Shown: positions 56,069 through 64,000 of the stretch, piece by piece
How the letters are laid out: each line of letters opens with the position of its first letter
How positions within the stretch are numbered: the stretch's first letter is position 1
Assembly: GCA_938743325.2 (NCBI GenBank)
Contig: OW568888.1
Span: forward strand, 62,001 to 126,000
Direction of reading: 5' to 3'
DNA: 64,000 bases
Origin: Pycnococcus provasolii
Taxonomy: Eukaryota; Chlorophyta; Pseudoscourfieldiophyceae; Pseudoscourfieldiales; Pycnococcaceae
Translations under genes and position numbers: made by a program
The notes under the pieces: generated by a model
The model's database searches: none
The model's input: the letters and a program-made list of their open reading frames with translations, nothing else
What the model was told of the DNA's origin: nothing

Positions 56069-57595
56069 TCAGCTAAAGTCTCGATCTGGGAAGATGACCG
56101 GCGCCGCCAGGGTCCACGCGTACAGCAACCAGCATGCCCATGACGCAACGCCTTTGACCCACACAGACGTCCAACCGCCGTCCGCCTCCACCGTGTGTCG
56201 CGACACGGTGCCACTTAGACTCCATCCGTTGAACAGCATCGCCAGGTACATACACGCGAGAGCGAAATATCCCAGGAAGAAGTCAGGTCGGTGGTCAAGC
56301 TCCCACCCGCCACCGGCGCCACCCTCGACGTCCCCTCCACCTCCACCTCCACCGAATCCCATCGCCTTGGAATTCGAACCCGTGCGAAAGGCTGTCCACA
56401 CGACAGCCATCACGCCGAACACGAAGGCTATGCCATTCGTCCACGCAGGGCCGTCGCTGAGGTGCTTGGGAAAGCACCCGTCGTCCTCGGGCATCGAGCG
56501 CAGCGCCGATCCGACGAGAATGGTTGTGTAGAACAGAACGGCGCCTGATGTCAGAAGGCCGGCGTTCACTCCAGCTTCCTGCCGCCTCTGCTGCCAGCTG
56601 ATGGACAGGACGGTGACGATCGACCCGAACACGAGCTGCGTGGTGAGCAGCCCGATAGACGTACTGCACTGCGCGTTGGGTGCGAATGTGTGGTACAGCA
56701 CGCCCAGGACGCACAAGCTTGCGATGTACAGCACGAGCGTGGCGGCGACCATCAGGTATGTCCACTCACGTTCGAGCCAGTCGGCATTCCAAAGATATAC
56801 GATGTCCAGCAGCACGACCATCTGCAGCAGAAGGAATACGCCGGAGGCGATGCGCGCAAGCTGGCCGTACCAAACGAAGTCCGTGCCTGGGATAACGAGA
56901 GGCATAACGATGATCACGGCTAGGAGGAGCGTCTTCACGGTGAAGAAGGCTGTGTGCAACGGCAGTCGTGGGCTGTCGCTCTCGGCCACGCCAACGAGAG
57001 CGAGGCTCATCACGGCGAAGAAGAGCCATCCTGAGAAGCTTAGGCGCAGCACGGTTTCCTTTCCCACGCACGTTTCGCGCGCGCTTCGCCCGTGCGGCGG
57101 TGGCGGCGGTGGGCTCGGCGGCGGCGGGCTCGGCGGCGGTGGCGGCGGGTACTTCTTGCCAGTGACAGAGTCCACCGCATCGCGTGCCGCGTCCACCGCA
57201 CCCGCGACGGCGTCGGCGGCGTTTCCGGCGACGGCTGACGCGTTTCCGACGAAGTTCTTGATGGAGTCCGGCGTCGCGGCGCCCGCGGCGTTACCTGCGG
57301 CGTTTCCCGCCGCGACCGCGGTAGCTCCCGCGGCGTTTCCTGCCCAGCTCGCTACAGTCGGCGCGGTTCCGTCGACGTCGCAGTGCTCGAGTCCAGGTAG
57401 CACGTGCAGTGCACCCGCCGCGAAGTCGCGGCCGATCCACGTCATGACGGCGATTGTGATCAAATAGAAGACGTAGTACAGTCGCGCGTACCGAGGTCGC
57501 ACGCCGACGTGTCCGTCTTGGTTCTCCGAGCTCGAGCTTGCGCCTCCACCGCAAGGCCCGCAGAGCGAGCACGTGCAGCACGAGAAGCAAGGCAT
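56069..57595 (-). CDS. SERINC/TDE1-family membrane protein
   Basis: This is a 508-residue frame with an ATG at 57595. It begins with the Cys-rich family start (MPCFSCCTCSLCGPC) and a first span (YYVFYLITIAVMTWIG). A lumenal loop is greatly expanded by Ala/Gly and poly-Pro sequence (about 75-165). The family core follows: CVGKETVLRLSFSGWLFFAV, LHTAFFTVKTLLLAVIIVMP and LLLQMVVLLDIVYLWNADWL. About nine further hydrophobic segments continue to the end. SERINC proteins sit in the plasma membrane or endomembranes and influence lipid asymmetry and serine-lipid incorporation. The poly-Pro loop is an algal-looking addition. The opposite-strand frame over this gene is a shadow. Confidence 0.88.
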   Translation of the reverse strand: MPCFSCCTCSLCGPCGGGASSSSENQDGHVGVRPRYARLYYVFYLITIAVMTWIGRDFAAGALHVLPGLEHCDVDGTAPTVASWAGNAAGATAVAAGNAAGNAAGAATPDSIKNFVGNASAVAGNAADAVAGAVDAARDAVDSVTGKKYPPPPPPSPPPPSPPPPPPHGRSARETCVGKETVLRLSFSGWLFFAVMSLALVGVAESDSPRLPLHTAFFTVKTLLLAVIIVMPLVIPGTDFVWYGQLARIASGVFLLLQMVVLLDIVYLWNADWLEREWTYLMVAATLVLYIASLCVLGVLYHTFAPNAQCSTSIGLLTTQLVFGSIVTVLSISWQQRRQEAGVNAGLLTSGAVLFYTTILVGSALRSMPEDDGCFPKHLSDGPAWTNGIAFVFGVMAVVWTAFRTGSNSKAMGFGGGGGGGDVEGGAGGGWELDHRPDFFLGYFALACMYLAMLFNGWSLSGTVSRHTVEADGGWTSVWVKGVASWACWLLYAWTLAAPVIFPDRDFS

Positions 57596-58154
57596 AGATC
57601 AGTTGTTTTGTTTCCCTTCCTTCCTTCCCAGAAGTTCGTGCTTGCAAGGTGGTGGTTGTGTGCACAGCCCAGGAGGTGCACTCACAAGAAACACACAAGG
57701 AGGTAATAAAAGCCGCCTTTACTTCGCGATGGATTTACCCTTAAAGTTTAACGTGTGAGCTGAGACGCACTACCTTAAGCTGCTCCAAGTGCCTTAAGGT
57801 TAACACACCTTTTAAACACACCTTTTTAAAAAAATGGCTCAACCCCTAAACGACCTCCCGAAACGTTGGCCTTTAAAGGCCTTTGCCTTTCAGCTGTCCT
57901 TTCAGCAATCAGCAGGTGCGTACCTTATGCGGTATTTATTATTTAGTTGGAGAATGGTTTGGAGAATTGACGCCTTTCACCGCCCACACAACACGTGGCA
58001 TGCTTCATGAAGCAGGCGTGAAACCAACCTGGAAAAACAACACCACAGAAGGAGCCATTACCCTAATCCCCGAGTAGTCCCCTAATTTAATAACCCTAGT
58101 TTCGTATCGTATCGTAACCCTAGTTTCCTCATCCTATACCCTAATCCTCCCCCC
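57596..58154. other. intergenic region
   Basis: A spacer between divergent SERINC and Alfin genes. It contains ttccttcc runs, a pair of related ctttaaaggcctttgcctt words near 57870, and weak ccctaat and atcgtatcgtaaccc pieces at 58078-58145. No gene is seen. Confidence 0.5.
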
Positions 58155-59618
58155 ATGAAAGAGCCCACGCCTAATATTATTCCAAGAATGGCGGCGGCGG
58201 GGGAGAGTAGGAATCCAGCAGTGCCCGTATCTGGTGGTGTGGCTAATATGGACGACTCTGCAGCTCTTGAGGGTGCTTTCATTCACAGGGACTCTGATGA
58301 AGCTGCTGAAGATGAACCCGAACAAAGGGTGGGTCATGGGATCCTCCCTCGGCCTCATGACGCTTGTCGTGATGGGTCTGGTGCGGTCTCTGCCCCGGCT
58401 GCGGGTGGCATGACAGAACCACCACCACCATCAAAGTTGGATCAGGGCGGTGTCGTGGATGTTTCGCACGAGTCATCCCTTCGTAATCAAAATGCGTGTG
58501 CGGCTCGTGCGCCTGAGGAGGATGATGATAACGCAAACCTTAGTGGTGAAGACTTCACTAAGAGGCCTTCACAACAGGAACAAGAGGCCATCACCACCTT
58601 GCAGCAGTCACAGAAGAAGCAAGAAGAGGAGGAGGAGGGGGATGTGCAGCCACCTCCGCCTCCCACCTTCAAAGCTTCGCAGGAGCCTTCCCCTCCAGGT
58701 GGAGGAGGACATGTCCCGTCCCGTGCTGAAGATGTTGACGCCTCACATCCTCCACCTCCACAACCGCCGCCGCCGCCGCCCCCGGCGCATCTGCAACAAC
58801 CAGAACAAACACGCGAACCACCGCCGCCACTCGAACCGCCGCCACCGCCGAACTCGCAAGACGAGGAAAATGATAACCAACCGCCCATAGTCACGACGAC
58901 ACTAAGCAGACACGTCAGCGTCGTCTACGAGGACCTGTTCGGACGAAGGCGAGGGCTCATCAAGGCGCTCGTCGACGAACCGGATAAACTCTTCGACGTG
59001 TGCGACCCCAACCGAGAAAACCTCGCCCTGTACGCACGACCGGACGGAACGTGGCACACAGACCCGCCGGAGGAGGAGGTACCCGCGTCGCTGCCCGAAC
59101 CGTGCTTGGGCATCAACTTTGCGAGAGATGGCATGGCACGCGGCGACTGGCTACGCCTCGTCGCCGTGCACGCAGACTCGTGGCTCATGGCCATCATGTC
59201 GTACCACTCGTGCCTATTGTCTGCAAAGGATCGACTCAGCCTCTTCAAGGCGATTAACAGCTTGCCAACGGTGTACGAAAGCGTCATGAAGGCAAACCCA
59301 TTCATCCAAAGGAGCGAAGCAACAGGCGCCGCTGCAGCCGTATGGGGCGCCCACGCCGCCGCCGCTGCACATGCCGCCGCTGCCGCCTCCGCCGCACATG
59401 CCGCCGCTGCCGCCGCCATCGCGGCAGGTGCTGCAGCTGCTGGCGCTGGCGCGCCCCCTCCGCCGGCAGCATCATCGCTTGCACGGCCACCGCCGCCGCC
59501 GCCACAATTTCAAATGCCACCGCCGCCACCTCCGCCGCTAGCAGCCACGGCGGCAGCGGCGGCAGCGGCGCCGCAACCGCCTTCGACAACCGAGTTTGTG
59601 GATGGTAGTGCAATGTAA
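58155..59618 (+). CDS. Alfin-domain protein without a PHD finger
   Basis: This is a 487-residue frame. The first 245 residues are acidic, Gln- and Pro-rich (several PPPPP runs). The Alfin N-terminal domain (about 250-390) is clear: SVVYEDLFGRRRGLIKALVD, PDKLFDVCDPNRENLALYA, LPEPCLGINFARDGMARGDW, LRLVAVHADSWLMAIMSYH and LFKAINSLPTVYESVM. In land plants this domain precedes a C-terminal PHD finger that reads H3K4me3; here the C-terminus is instead Ala and Pro runs, with no Cys4-His-Cys3 pattern before the stop. It may act as a partner-binding subunit only, or a PHD exon may be spliced from elsewhere, though none is seen before the next gene. The domain supports a green-lineage host. Confidence 0.88.
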   Translation: MKEPTPNIIPRMAAAGESRNPAVPVSGGVANMDDSAALEGAFIHRDSDEAAEDEPEQRVGHGILPRPHDACRDGSGAVSAPAAGGMTEPPPPSKLDQGGVVDVSHESSLRNQNACAARAPEEDDDNANLSGEDFTKRPSQQEQEAITTLQQSQKKQEEEEEGDVQPPPPPTFKASQEPSPPGGGGHVPSRAEDVDASHPPPPQPPPPPPPAHLQQPEQTREPPPPLEPPPPPNSQDEENDNQPPIVTTTLSRHVSVVYEDLFGRRRGLIKALVDEPDKLFDVCDPNRENLALYARPDGTWHTDPPEEEVPASLPEPCLGINFARDGMARGDWLRLVAVHADSWLMAIMSYHSCLLSAKDRLSLFKAINSLPTVYESVMKANPFIQRSEATGAAAAVWGAHAAAAAHAAAAASAAHAAAAAAIAAGAAAAGAGAPPPPAASSLARPPPPPPQFQMPPPPPPPLAATAAAAAAAPQPPSTTEFVDGSAM

Positions 59619-59720
59619 AAATAAACATAAAGCTAAAATCGCTCATTCAGTAATGGAACGTACTTTACTTTGATATCATCGTCCATTCTACTATCCATAT
59701 TGCCGCCACGCACGTTGCGC

Positions 59721-62700
59721 CTACATTCTCGCATTTTCAGGCGTCGGTATTCCGCCGTCGAGGGCAGCCTCGAGAACCTCGTCGACGCGAGTCACCGCAA
59801 CCACCGTCAAGTCCTCCTGCACTTCCGCGGGCACCTCCTCCATGAAGTCCACCTCGTAGTTGCGTTTAGGCAGAATGAGACGACGTATGCCGTAGCGATG
59901 AGCGGCAAGCACCTTCTCCTTGATGCCCCCGACAGGAAGCACGACGCCGCGCAGCGTGATCTCGCCCGTCATTGCCGTGTCGGTACGACAAGGCCGACCT
60001 GTGAGCAAGCTCGCGATGGCACTTGTCACCGTGACGCCCGCGCTCGGCCCATCTTTGGGAACACTGCCAGATGGAAGGTGGATGTGCAAACGCCGGCCGT
60101 CGTTGCTCAAAAAGGAGCGGATGGAACGCTCCTCGTCACTTGACGCGTTGTGAAGCGGGGTGGGAAGCAGCATGTCGAGATGACTGAAGATCCACGAGTA
60201 TGCAATCTGGCACGACTCGCGGATCACATCACCCAGCTGTCCCGTGAGCATCAGCGCTGGAACGCCGCCGCCACCGCCACTTGCGAACCCACCTCCTTTG
60301 CCTCCGTTTCCCCCGTTGGGAGACGATGCCGACGCGGAGTATGCCCCACTCAGCTGAACGTTAACCACATCGCCCTTAGGCAGCACCGGCTTTCCGAATC
60401 CACCGTACGGCCCAGAGAAGTCCGCGCTTTTCCCAACACCCACAATGCAGCACTCTACCATCAGCACGTCACCGCCGACGGAAGTCCACGCTAGGCCCGC
60501 CGCGGCACCAGGAATTGCGCTTCTTTGTGTTTCGCTGAGAAGGCTGTCGGATGTTTCAAATCGAGGTTTGCCTAAAACCGTCTGGATGAACTTCTCGTCC
60601 ACCTGAATCGGCTCTAGATGCAGCAGCGCATGCGTAAGCGCGTCGTCGCTAGGCTCCTTCCGATCCGCGGGTACCGGCGGCGGTGGTGGCGGACCAAACT
60701 CCACCGGCTTGGAGGCGGCGGATGGCGACACGGCGCCCGCCGGAGCATCGGAATCCGCAGCCGTCGCCGACGATGCCGACGACGTAAGCAAATTCTGGCG
60801 GTCCACCTCAGCCATCACATTGACCGCAGCGTGCCTACACAGAGCAGCCAGGTGACGACCGAGCGTTCGCACGCCCGCCTCGCGCGTGTAGTGCTCTGCA
60901 AGGTATGCGCAGCTCTCCGGCGGCATGATGAAGTGGCTCGGTGGCACGCCGTGCATGCGAATCGACCGCGGAAGAAGGTGGCGCGACGCGATCGACACTT
61001 TCTCGTCGAGCGTGTATCCGGCGAGGCGAATCAGCTCCATGCGATCGAGGAGCGGGGGCGGTATCATCGAGACGTCGTTCGCCGTTGCGAGGAACACCAC
61101 CTTCGAGAGATCGAATGGCACGTTCAGGTAGTGATCGACGAACGCATGGTTCTGCTCAGGATCGAGCACCTCCAGTAGAGCGGCAGCTGGGTCACCCCGA
61201 ATGTCCTTGCCTGTTTTGTCGAGCTCGTCGAGCAAGATGACGGGGTCATTGCACCGCGCGCGTCGCATCGCCTCGATGATTCGCCCGGCCATCGCACCCA
61301 CGTACGTTCGACGGTGCCCACGAATGTCCGCTTCGTCGCGCACACCACCGAGACTAACACGCGCGAAAGGTCGTCCAAGTGCCTTTGCGATACTCTGCCC
61401 CAGCGATGTTTTTCCCACGCCAGGTGCTCCGGCGAAGCAAAGAACCGTCTGCGCCGCGGAGAGCTGCGTCGAAGCGGATGAGGGAGGAGCGCGTGCTCGA
61501 GGCGGCGGTTGAACGTTTGTCACCGTCGGCGCATTTCCACCCATACCGCCGTCGGAGGGGTTTTCGGTGCCCGCAGGTGCGCGCCGAACTCCTACACCCT
61601 TGCTGTTCGCCTTGGCCTCCGCCTCTGACGGCGACGGCGACGCCACCACGGTACTAGCATTACCCACAGAGGTGAGCTGCGTGAGCTGCCGCACCGCGAG
61701 GTACTGCACGAGACGCTCCTTGATCTTATCCAAGCCGTAGTGATGCTCGTCTAGGATCTTTCGCGACTCCGCCAGGCTACGCGCGCCGTGCTCTACCACA
61801 CCTCGCGCGCGCAGATCTTCGCTCGACGCACGCCAAGGCAGTTCCGCGAGACACTCGATGTAGGCGCGCGTCGCGGACGCGCCCGGCTGATTCTCACCCA
61901 TGCTCTTCAGGCGCTTGAGTTCACGCGACGCCACCTTGAGCACGTCGGGCGGCGGCTGTGCAGCCTTCAGTCTCCGCTCGAGGATGTCGAGGTCCTCTGG
62001 ATCCTCACCATCCTCCGGGCTCCACTCGTCGTTGGCGCCTCGTCCAGGCGGCGCTTTCGAGGAGCTCGACGCGAACGGCGACGGCCTTGCAATTCCGGGT
62101 ATGTTCAAGACGCCTGGGAGTCGGTTGACATTCTTCGACCGCTGCGCAAGCGTGCCCCTGATCACACCACCGCCACTCGCACCAGCCTCGCCACCCACCT
62201 GCCTTGTGATGAGCCTAAGAATCAGCTCCGCCGTGTCCTCCTCATTCTCGCTCGCGAGCAGCTCGAGGCGCTCGAGCAGAGTCGCCTCGGAAGCGCCGGC
62301 GAGCAGCCAAGCGAGCTGCGGCGGTGGCGCGGATGCGAGAGCTGCGGCAACGTGGCGCACCGCAGCTCTTCCCAGCCGGCGCTGCAGTCTGCTTACTAGC
62401 GCACGTGCCGCGGCACGAAGTCGCGTCACCGGCGGGTCGACGTCGGGCGGCACGTCATCCATGTCGCCTCCACCGCTCTTCAGGGCAGCGGGTACTCCCC
62501 AGTTGCTCGCGCCTCCCTCGAAGTCCTCCGGCGTGAGGTCAATCTGAGTCACCTTTGCGCGCAGGTATGCCGCGGACGTGTCGACGCTATCAATACGAAA
62601 CCTGCACACGCCCTGAAGAAGGAGGGCAAAGGACCTTGGATTTTCGGTACGCACGAGCTGCATGACGCGCGCGGCTGTTCCGACGGGGAACAGGCCGCCG

Positions 62701-63275
62701 CCGTTTGTTTTTTCGTGGTTTCCGCTTTCGTGTTCTCCGGAGTTGTTTTCGAACGGCGACGGTTCGTCCGCCGGTGACGTCGACGCATCGCCGTTGGTTG
62801 GCTGCGAGAGGAACGGCACGACGCCGACCATGAGGTCCTTGGCGTTCCCCGAGTTGGTTTTGGCGTCCGTGAGGAGGTGTTCAATGAGAGAGATGGACGC
62901 CGCGCCTGACGCCTCGAATCGCATCACGCCGTACGGCAGCAGGACGTTATCAGGCAGTGCGAGGACGGGTAAGGTGGCTTGTTGCGCGCCAGCGGAAGGG
63001 GGACCTCCTCCTCCTCCTGATGCGCCTCCAGGTCCTCCTGAAAAAACTGCTGAACCAGCACCACCCCCAGGAACGGAAACACCGAGACGAACACCCCCTG
63101 ACGCCAAGTTGAAATCCAAACCATCCAAATGAGAAGTAGTCCCCTGCGCCAATCCCGTGCCCTGCGCCAATCGTTTTCCCACCACCATTGAATTCCCATC
63201 CAACAAGGCCCCATCCAAGGACAAACCACCTGCAAGCAGAGAGCCTGTTATCATCATAGAGGGCACGTGCGCCAT
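59721..63275 (-). CDS. LON2: peroxisomal-type Lon protease
   Basis: The start at the ATG at 63275 gives 1184 residues. A Gly-rich leader is followed by the Lon substrate-binding domain (about 95-430, VLALPDNVLLPYGVMRFE). The AAA+ module has Walker A GAPGVGKTS near residue 615, RGHRRTYVGAMAGRIIEAM, Walker B VILLDELDK and DPEQNHAFVDHYLNVPFDLS. The Ser-Lys protease domain has PKDGPSAGVTV with Ser near 1077 and the Lys in GGIKEKVLAAHR. The protein ends in Ala-Arg-Met, a functional PTS1 type in plants, and no transit peptide is evident, so it fits LON2 of peroxisomes. It degrades or refolds damaged matrix proteins. Low-complexity inserts occur at about 185-215 and 545-600. The gene is convergent with the Alfin gene, with 102 bases between. 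Confidence 0.9.
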   Translation of the reverse strand: MAHVPSMMITGSLLAGGLSLDGALLDGNSMVVGKRLAQGTGLAQGTTSHLDGLDFNLASGGVRLGVSVPGGGAGSAVFSGGPGGASGGGGGPPSAGAQQATLPVLALPDNVLLPYGVMRFEASGAASISLIEHLLTDAKTNSGNAKDLMVGVVPFLSQPTNGDASTSPADEPSPFENNSGEHESGNHEKTNGGGLFPVGTAARVMQLVRTENPRSFALLLQGVCRFRIDSVDTSAAYLRAKVTQIDLTPEDFEGGASNWGVPAALKSGGGDMDDVPPDVDPPVTRLRAAARALVSRLQRRLGRAAVRHVAAALASAPPPQLAWLLAGASEATLLERLELLASENEEDTAELILRLITRQVGGEAGASGGGVIRGTLAQRSKNVNRLPGVLNIPGIARPSPFASSSSKAPPGRGANDEWSPEDGEDPEDLDILERRLKAAQPPPDVLKVASRELKRLKSMGENQPGASATRAYIECLAELPWRASSEDLRARGVVEHGARSLAESRKILDEHHYGLDKIKERLVQYLAVRQLTQLTSVGNASTVVASPSPSEAEAKANSKGVGVRRAPAGTENPSDGGMGGNAPTVTNVQPPPRARAPPSSASTQLSAAQTVLCFAGAPGVGKTSLGQSIAKALGRPFARVSLGGVRDEADIRGHRRTYVGAMAGRIIEAMRRARCNDPVILLDELDKTGKDIRGDPAAALLEVLDPEQNHAFVDHYLNVPFDLSKVVFLATANDVSMIPPPLLDRMELIRLAGYTLDEKVSIASRHLLPRSIRMHGVPPSHFIMPPESCAYLAEHYTREAGVRTLGRHLAALCRHAAVNVMAEVDRQNLLTSSASSATAADSDAPAGAVSPSAASKPVEFGPPPPPPVPADRKEPSDDALTHALLHLEPIQVDEKFIQTVLGKPRFETSDSLLSETQRSAIPGAAAGLAWTSVGGDVLMVECCIVGVGKSADFSGPYGGFGKPVLPKGDVVNVQLSGAYSASASSPNGGNGGKGGGFASGGGGGVPALMLTGQLGDVIRESCQIAYSWIFSHLDMLLPTPLHNASSDEERSIRSFLSNDGRRLHIHLPSGSVPKDGPSAGVTVTSAIASLLTGRPCRTDTAMTGEITLRGVVLPVGGIKEKVLAAHRYGIRRLILPKRNYEVDFMEEVPAEVQEDLTVVAVTRVDEVLEAALDGGIPTPENARM

Positions 63276-63788
63276 AAGCAACACCAAGCAGTGGATGTGA
63301 AGAATGATTCACAAGCGTTCTGTTGACGTGGCGTTCCCCGGAGAGAAGGGGAAGGGGGAAGCAGGCCGAGGAAAGGAAGAAAGCCAAAGGAAAGGGGACG
63401 GATAAGAAGGAGCCTCCGGGTGGTTTCCCCCCCGAGGAGGAGTTTCTGCACGGAAAAAAACCCTCCCTCCGCGGGGGACGTGGTTTTTCAGCCTCCCGCA
63501 AGCCTCCCCTCCCAGTCCCGAGTGAGTTGTTCAGGTTTCCCCCGAGCGGGCGGGGTTCTTCTTTCACCACTACTTTCCGCACAGAAGCGGTCCCTCCCTG
63601 CGATTCTGCGAACGCAAAGGGGGGAGGGGGCCCGTGCAAACCCTAGTCTAGAACCCCCAAACGACACTTCTTCCGGGCTGGAACCCCCAAACGATAGGTA
63701 GCCAAGGGCATATTAATCCGCCCTTGAGGTAGGGTAGCTGTCACTTGAAAAGCGTCACAAACTGTCACATACATCCTATAGTCTACTT
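63276..63788. other. intergenic region upstream of the Lon gene
   Basis: About 510 bp of G/C-run-rich sequence (aaggggaaggggg, ccccccgagg) with chance frames. Two related words reading gaacccccaaacga occur at 63652 and 63681. No gene is recognised. Confidence 0.5.
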
Positions 63789-64000
63789 TTACTTATCCAT
63801 ATCCACAACGTGCGCATTTGCTCTCTGCAGCACGCCATTCCAGCCGTCGACGCACAAACCTTGCACCTCCGCGCACAACAGTAAAGTGTGGGCGAGCGCA
63901 TCGCCAGAAGCGGACAGCAAAGACTCCTCGGCGGCGTCGGCGTCGGACATGTCACTGGCGGCGGAATCGAGTTTGTCCGCACATGCGCGTAGAGCGTGTG
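63789..64000 (-). CDS. 3' end of an unrecognised gene running off the window
   Basis: On the minus strand an open frame enters from the right edge and stops at 63789-63791. The last 68 residues are acidic and Leu/Ala-rich (HALRACADKLDSAASDMSDA, HTLLLCAEVQGLCVDGWNGV, ending AHVVDMDK). This frame looks more protein-like than the two alternatives. It may be a helical C-terminal segment; no family can be named from so little. Confidence 0.45.
   Translation of the reverse strand, partial: HALRACADKLDSAASDMSDADAAEESLLSASGDALAHTLLLCAEVQGLCVDGWNGVLQRANAHVVDMDK

Noticed and set aside
56601-57467. Plus-strand 288-residue frame over the SERINC gene
   Set aside because: Composition mirrors the poly-Pro/Ala SERINC loop; no motif.

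Overview
The window looks like nuclear DNA of a small green (chlorophyte or prasinophyte-like) alga. Most protein genes are long, uninterrupted frames on both strands with short gaps. Plant-lineage families are present: an Alfin-type domain, an AP2 domain, a plant-type secreted phospholipase A2, an FKBP with what looks like a thylakoid-lumen targeting sequence, and a peroxisomal NAD-carrier-like protein. Spliceosomal introns are rare; I could resolve one three-exon gene (LysM). Degenerate CCCTAA/TTAGGG arrays recur between genes in both orientations. The lineage assignment is inference from gene content.

Layout. 1-9 kb: diacylglycerol lipase, an OGFOD2-like oxygenase lying 4 bases from a GT29 sialyltransferase-like gene, and a BAR-PH-ArfGAP-ankyrin protein with an inverted copy of its own 3' end upstream. 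9-19 kb is the least orderly part: low-complexity hypothetical genes, a receptor-like kinase that stops at HRDLK, a head-to-head pair driven from a palindromic spacer (acidic protein and AP2 protein), a CHD-type helicase missing its 5' part at a 146-bp tandem repeat, and a PHINT-repeat frame overlapping an armadillo-repeat frame. 19-23 kb: DTW-domain fragment, CDC73, then a compact tyrosine-recombinase element with split direct repeats. 23-45 kb: Dispatched/Patched-like RND protein, CCDC6-like coiled coil, GEP4-like phosphatase, MOB1, lumenal FKBP, cupin, RFC4, LysM protein, prolyl 4-hydroxylase, an Ala/Lys-rich membrane protein, 3-hydroxyacyl-CoA dehydrogenase and a peroxisomal carrier. 45.5-49.2 kb: a DNA transposon with about 230-bp inverted repeats and one 1067-residue DDE-type frame, inserted 11 bp from the carrier's start codon. 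50-64 kb: MAF1, a plastid-type membrane protein, an LRR protein, secreted PLA2, SERINC, an Alfin-domain protein, a peroxisomal-type Lon protease ending in the PTS1-like tripeptide ARM, and the 3' end of a further gene.

Functional threads are modest. Peroxisome biology is represented by the NAD carrier, Lon and possibly the acyl-CoA dehydrogenase. Transcription and replication are represented by CDC73, MAF1, CHD, AP2, Alfin and RFC4. Lipid and membrane biology is represented by DAG lipase, PLA2, the PGP-phosphatase, SERINC and the RND protein. The most unusual structures are the split-direct-repeat recombinase element, the long-TIR transposon and the palindromic divergent promoter region.
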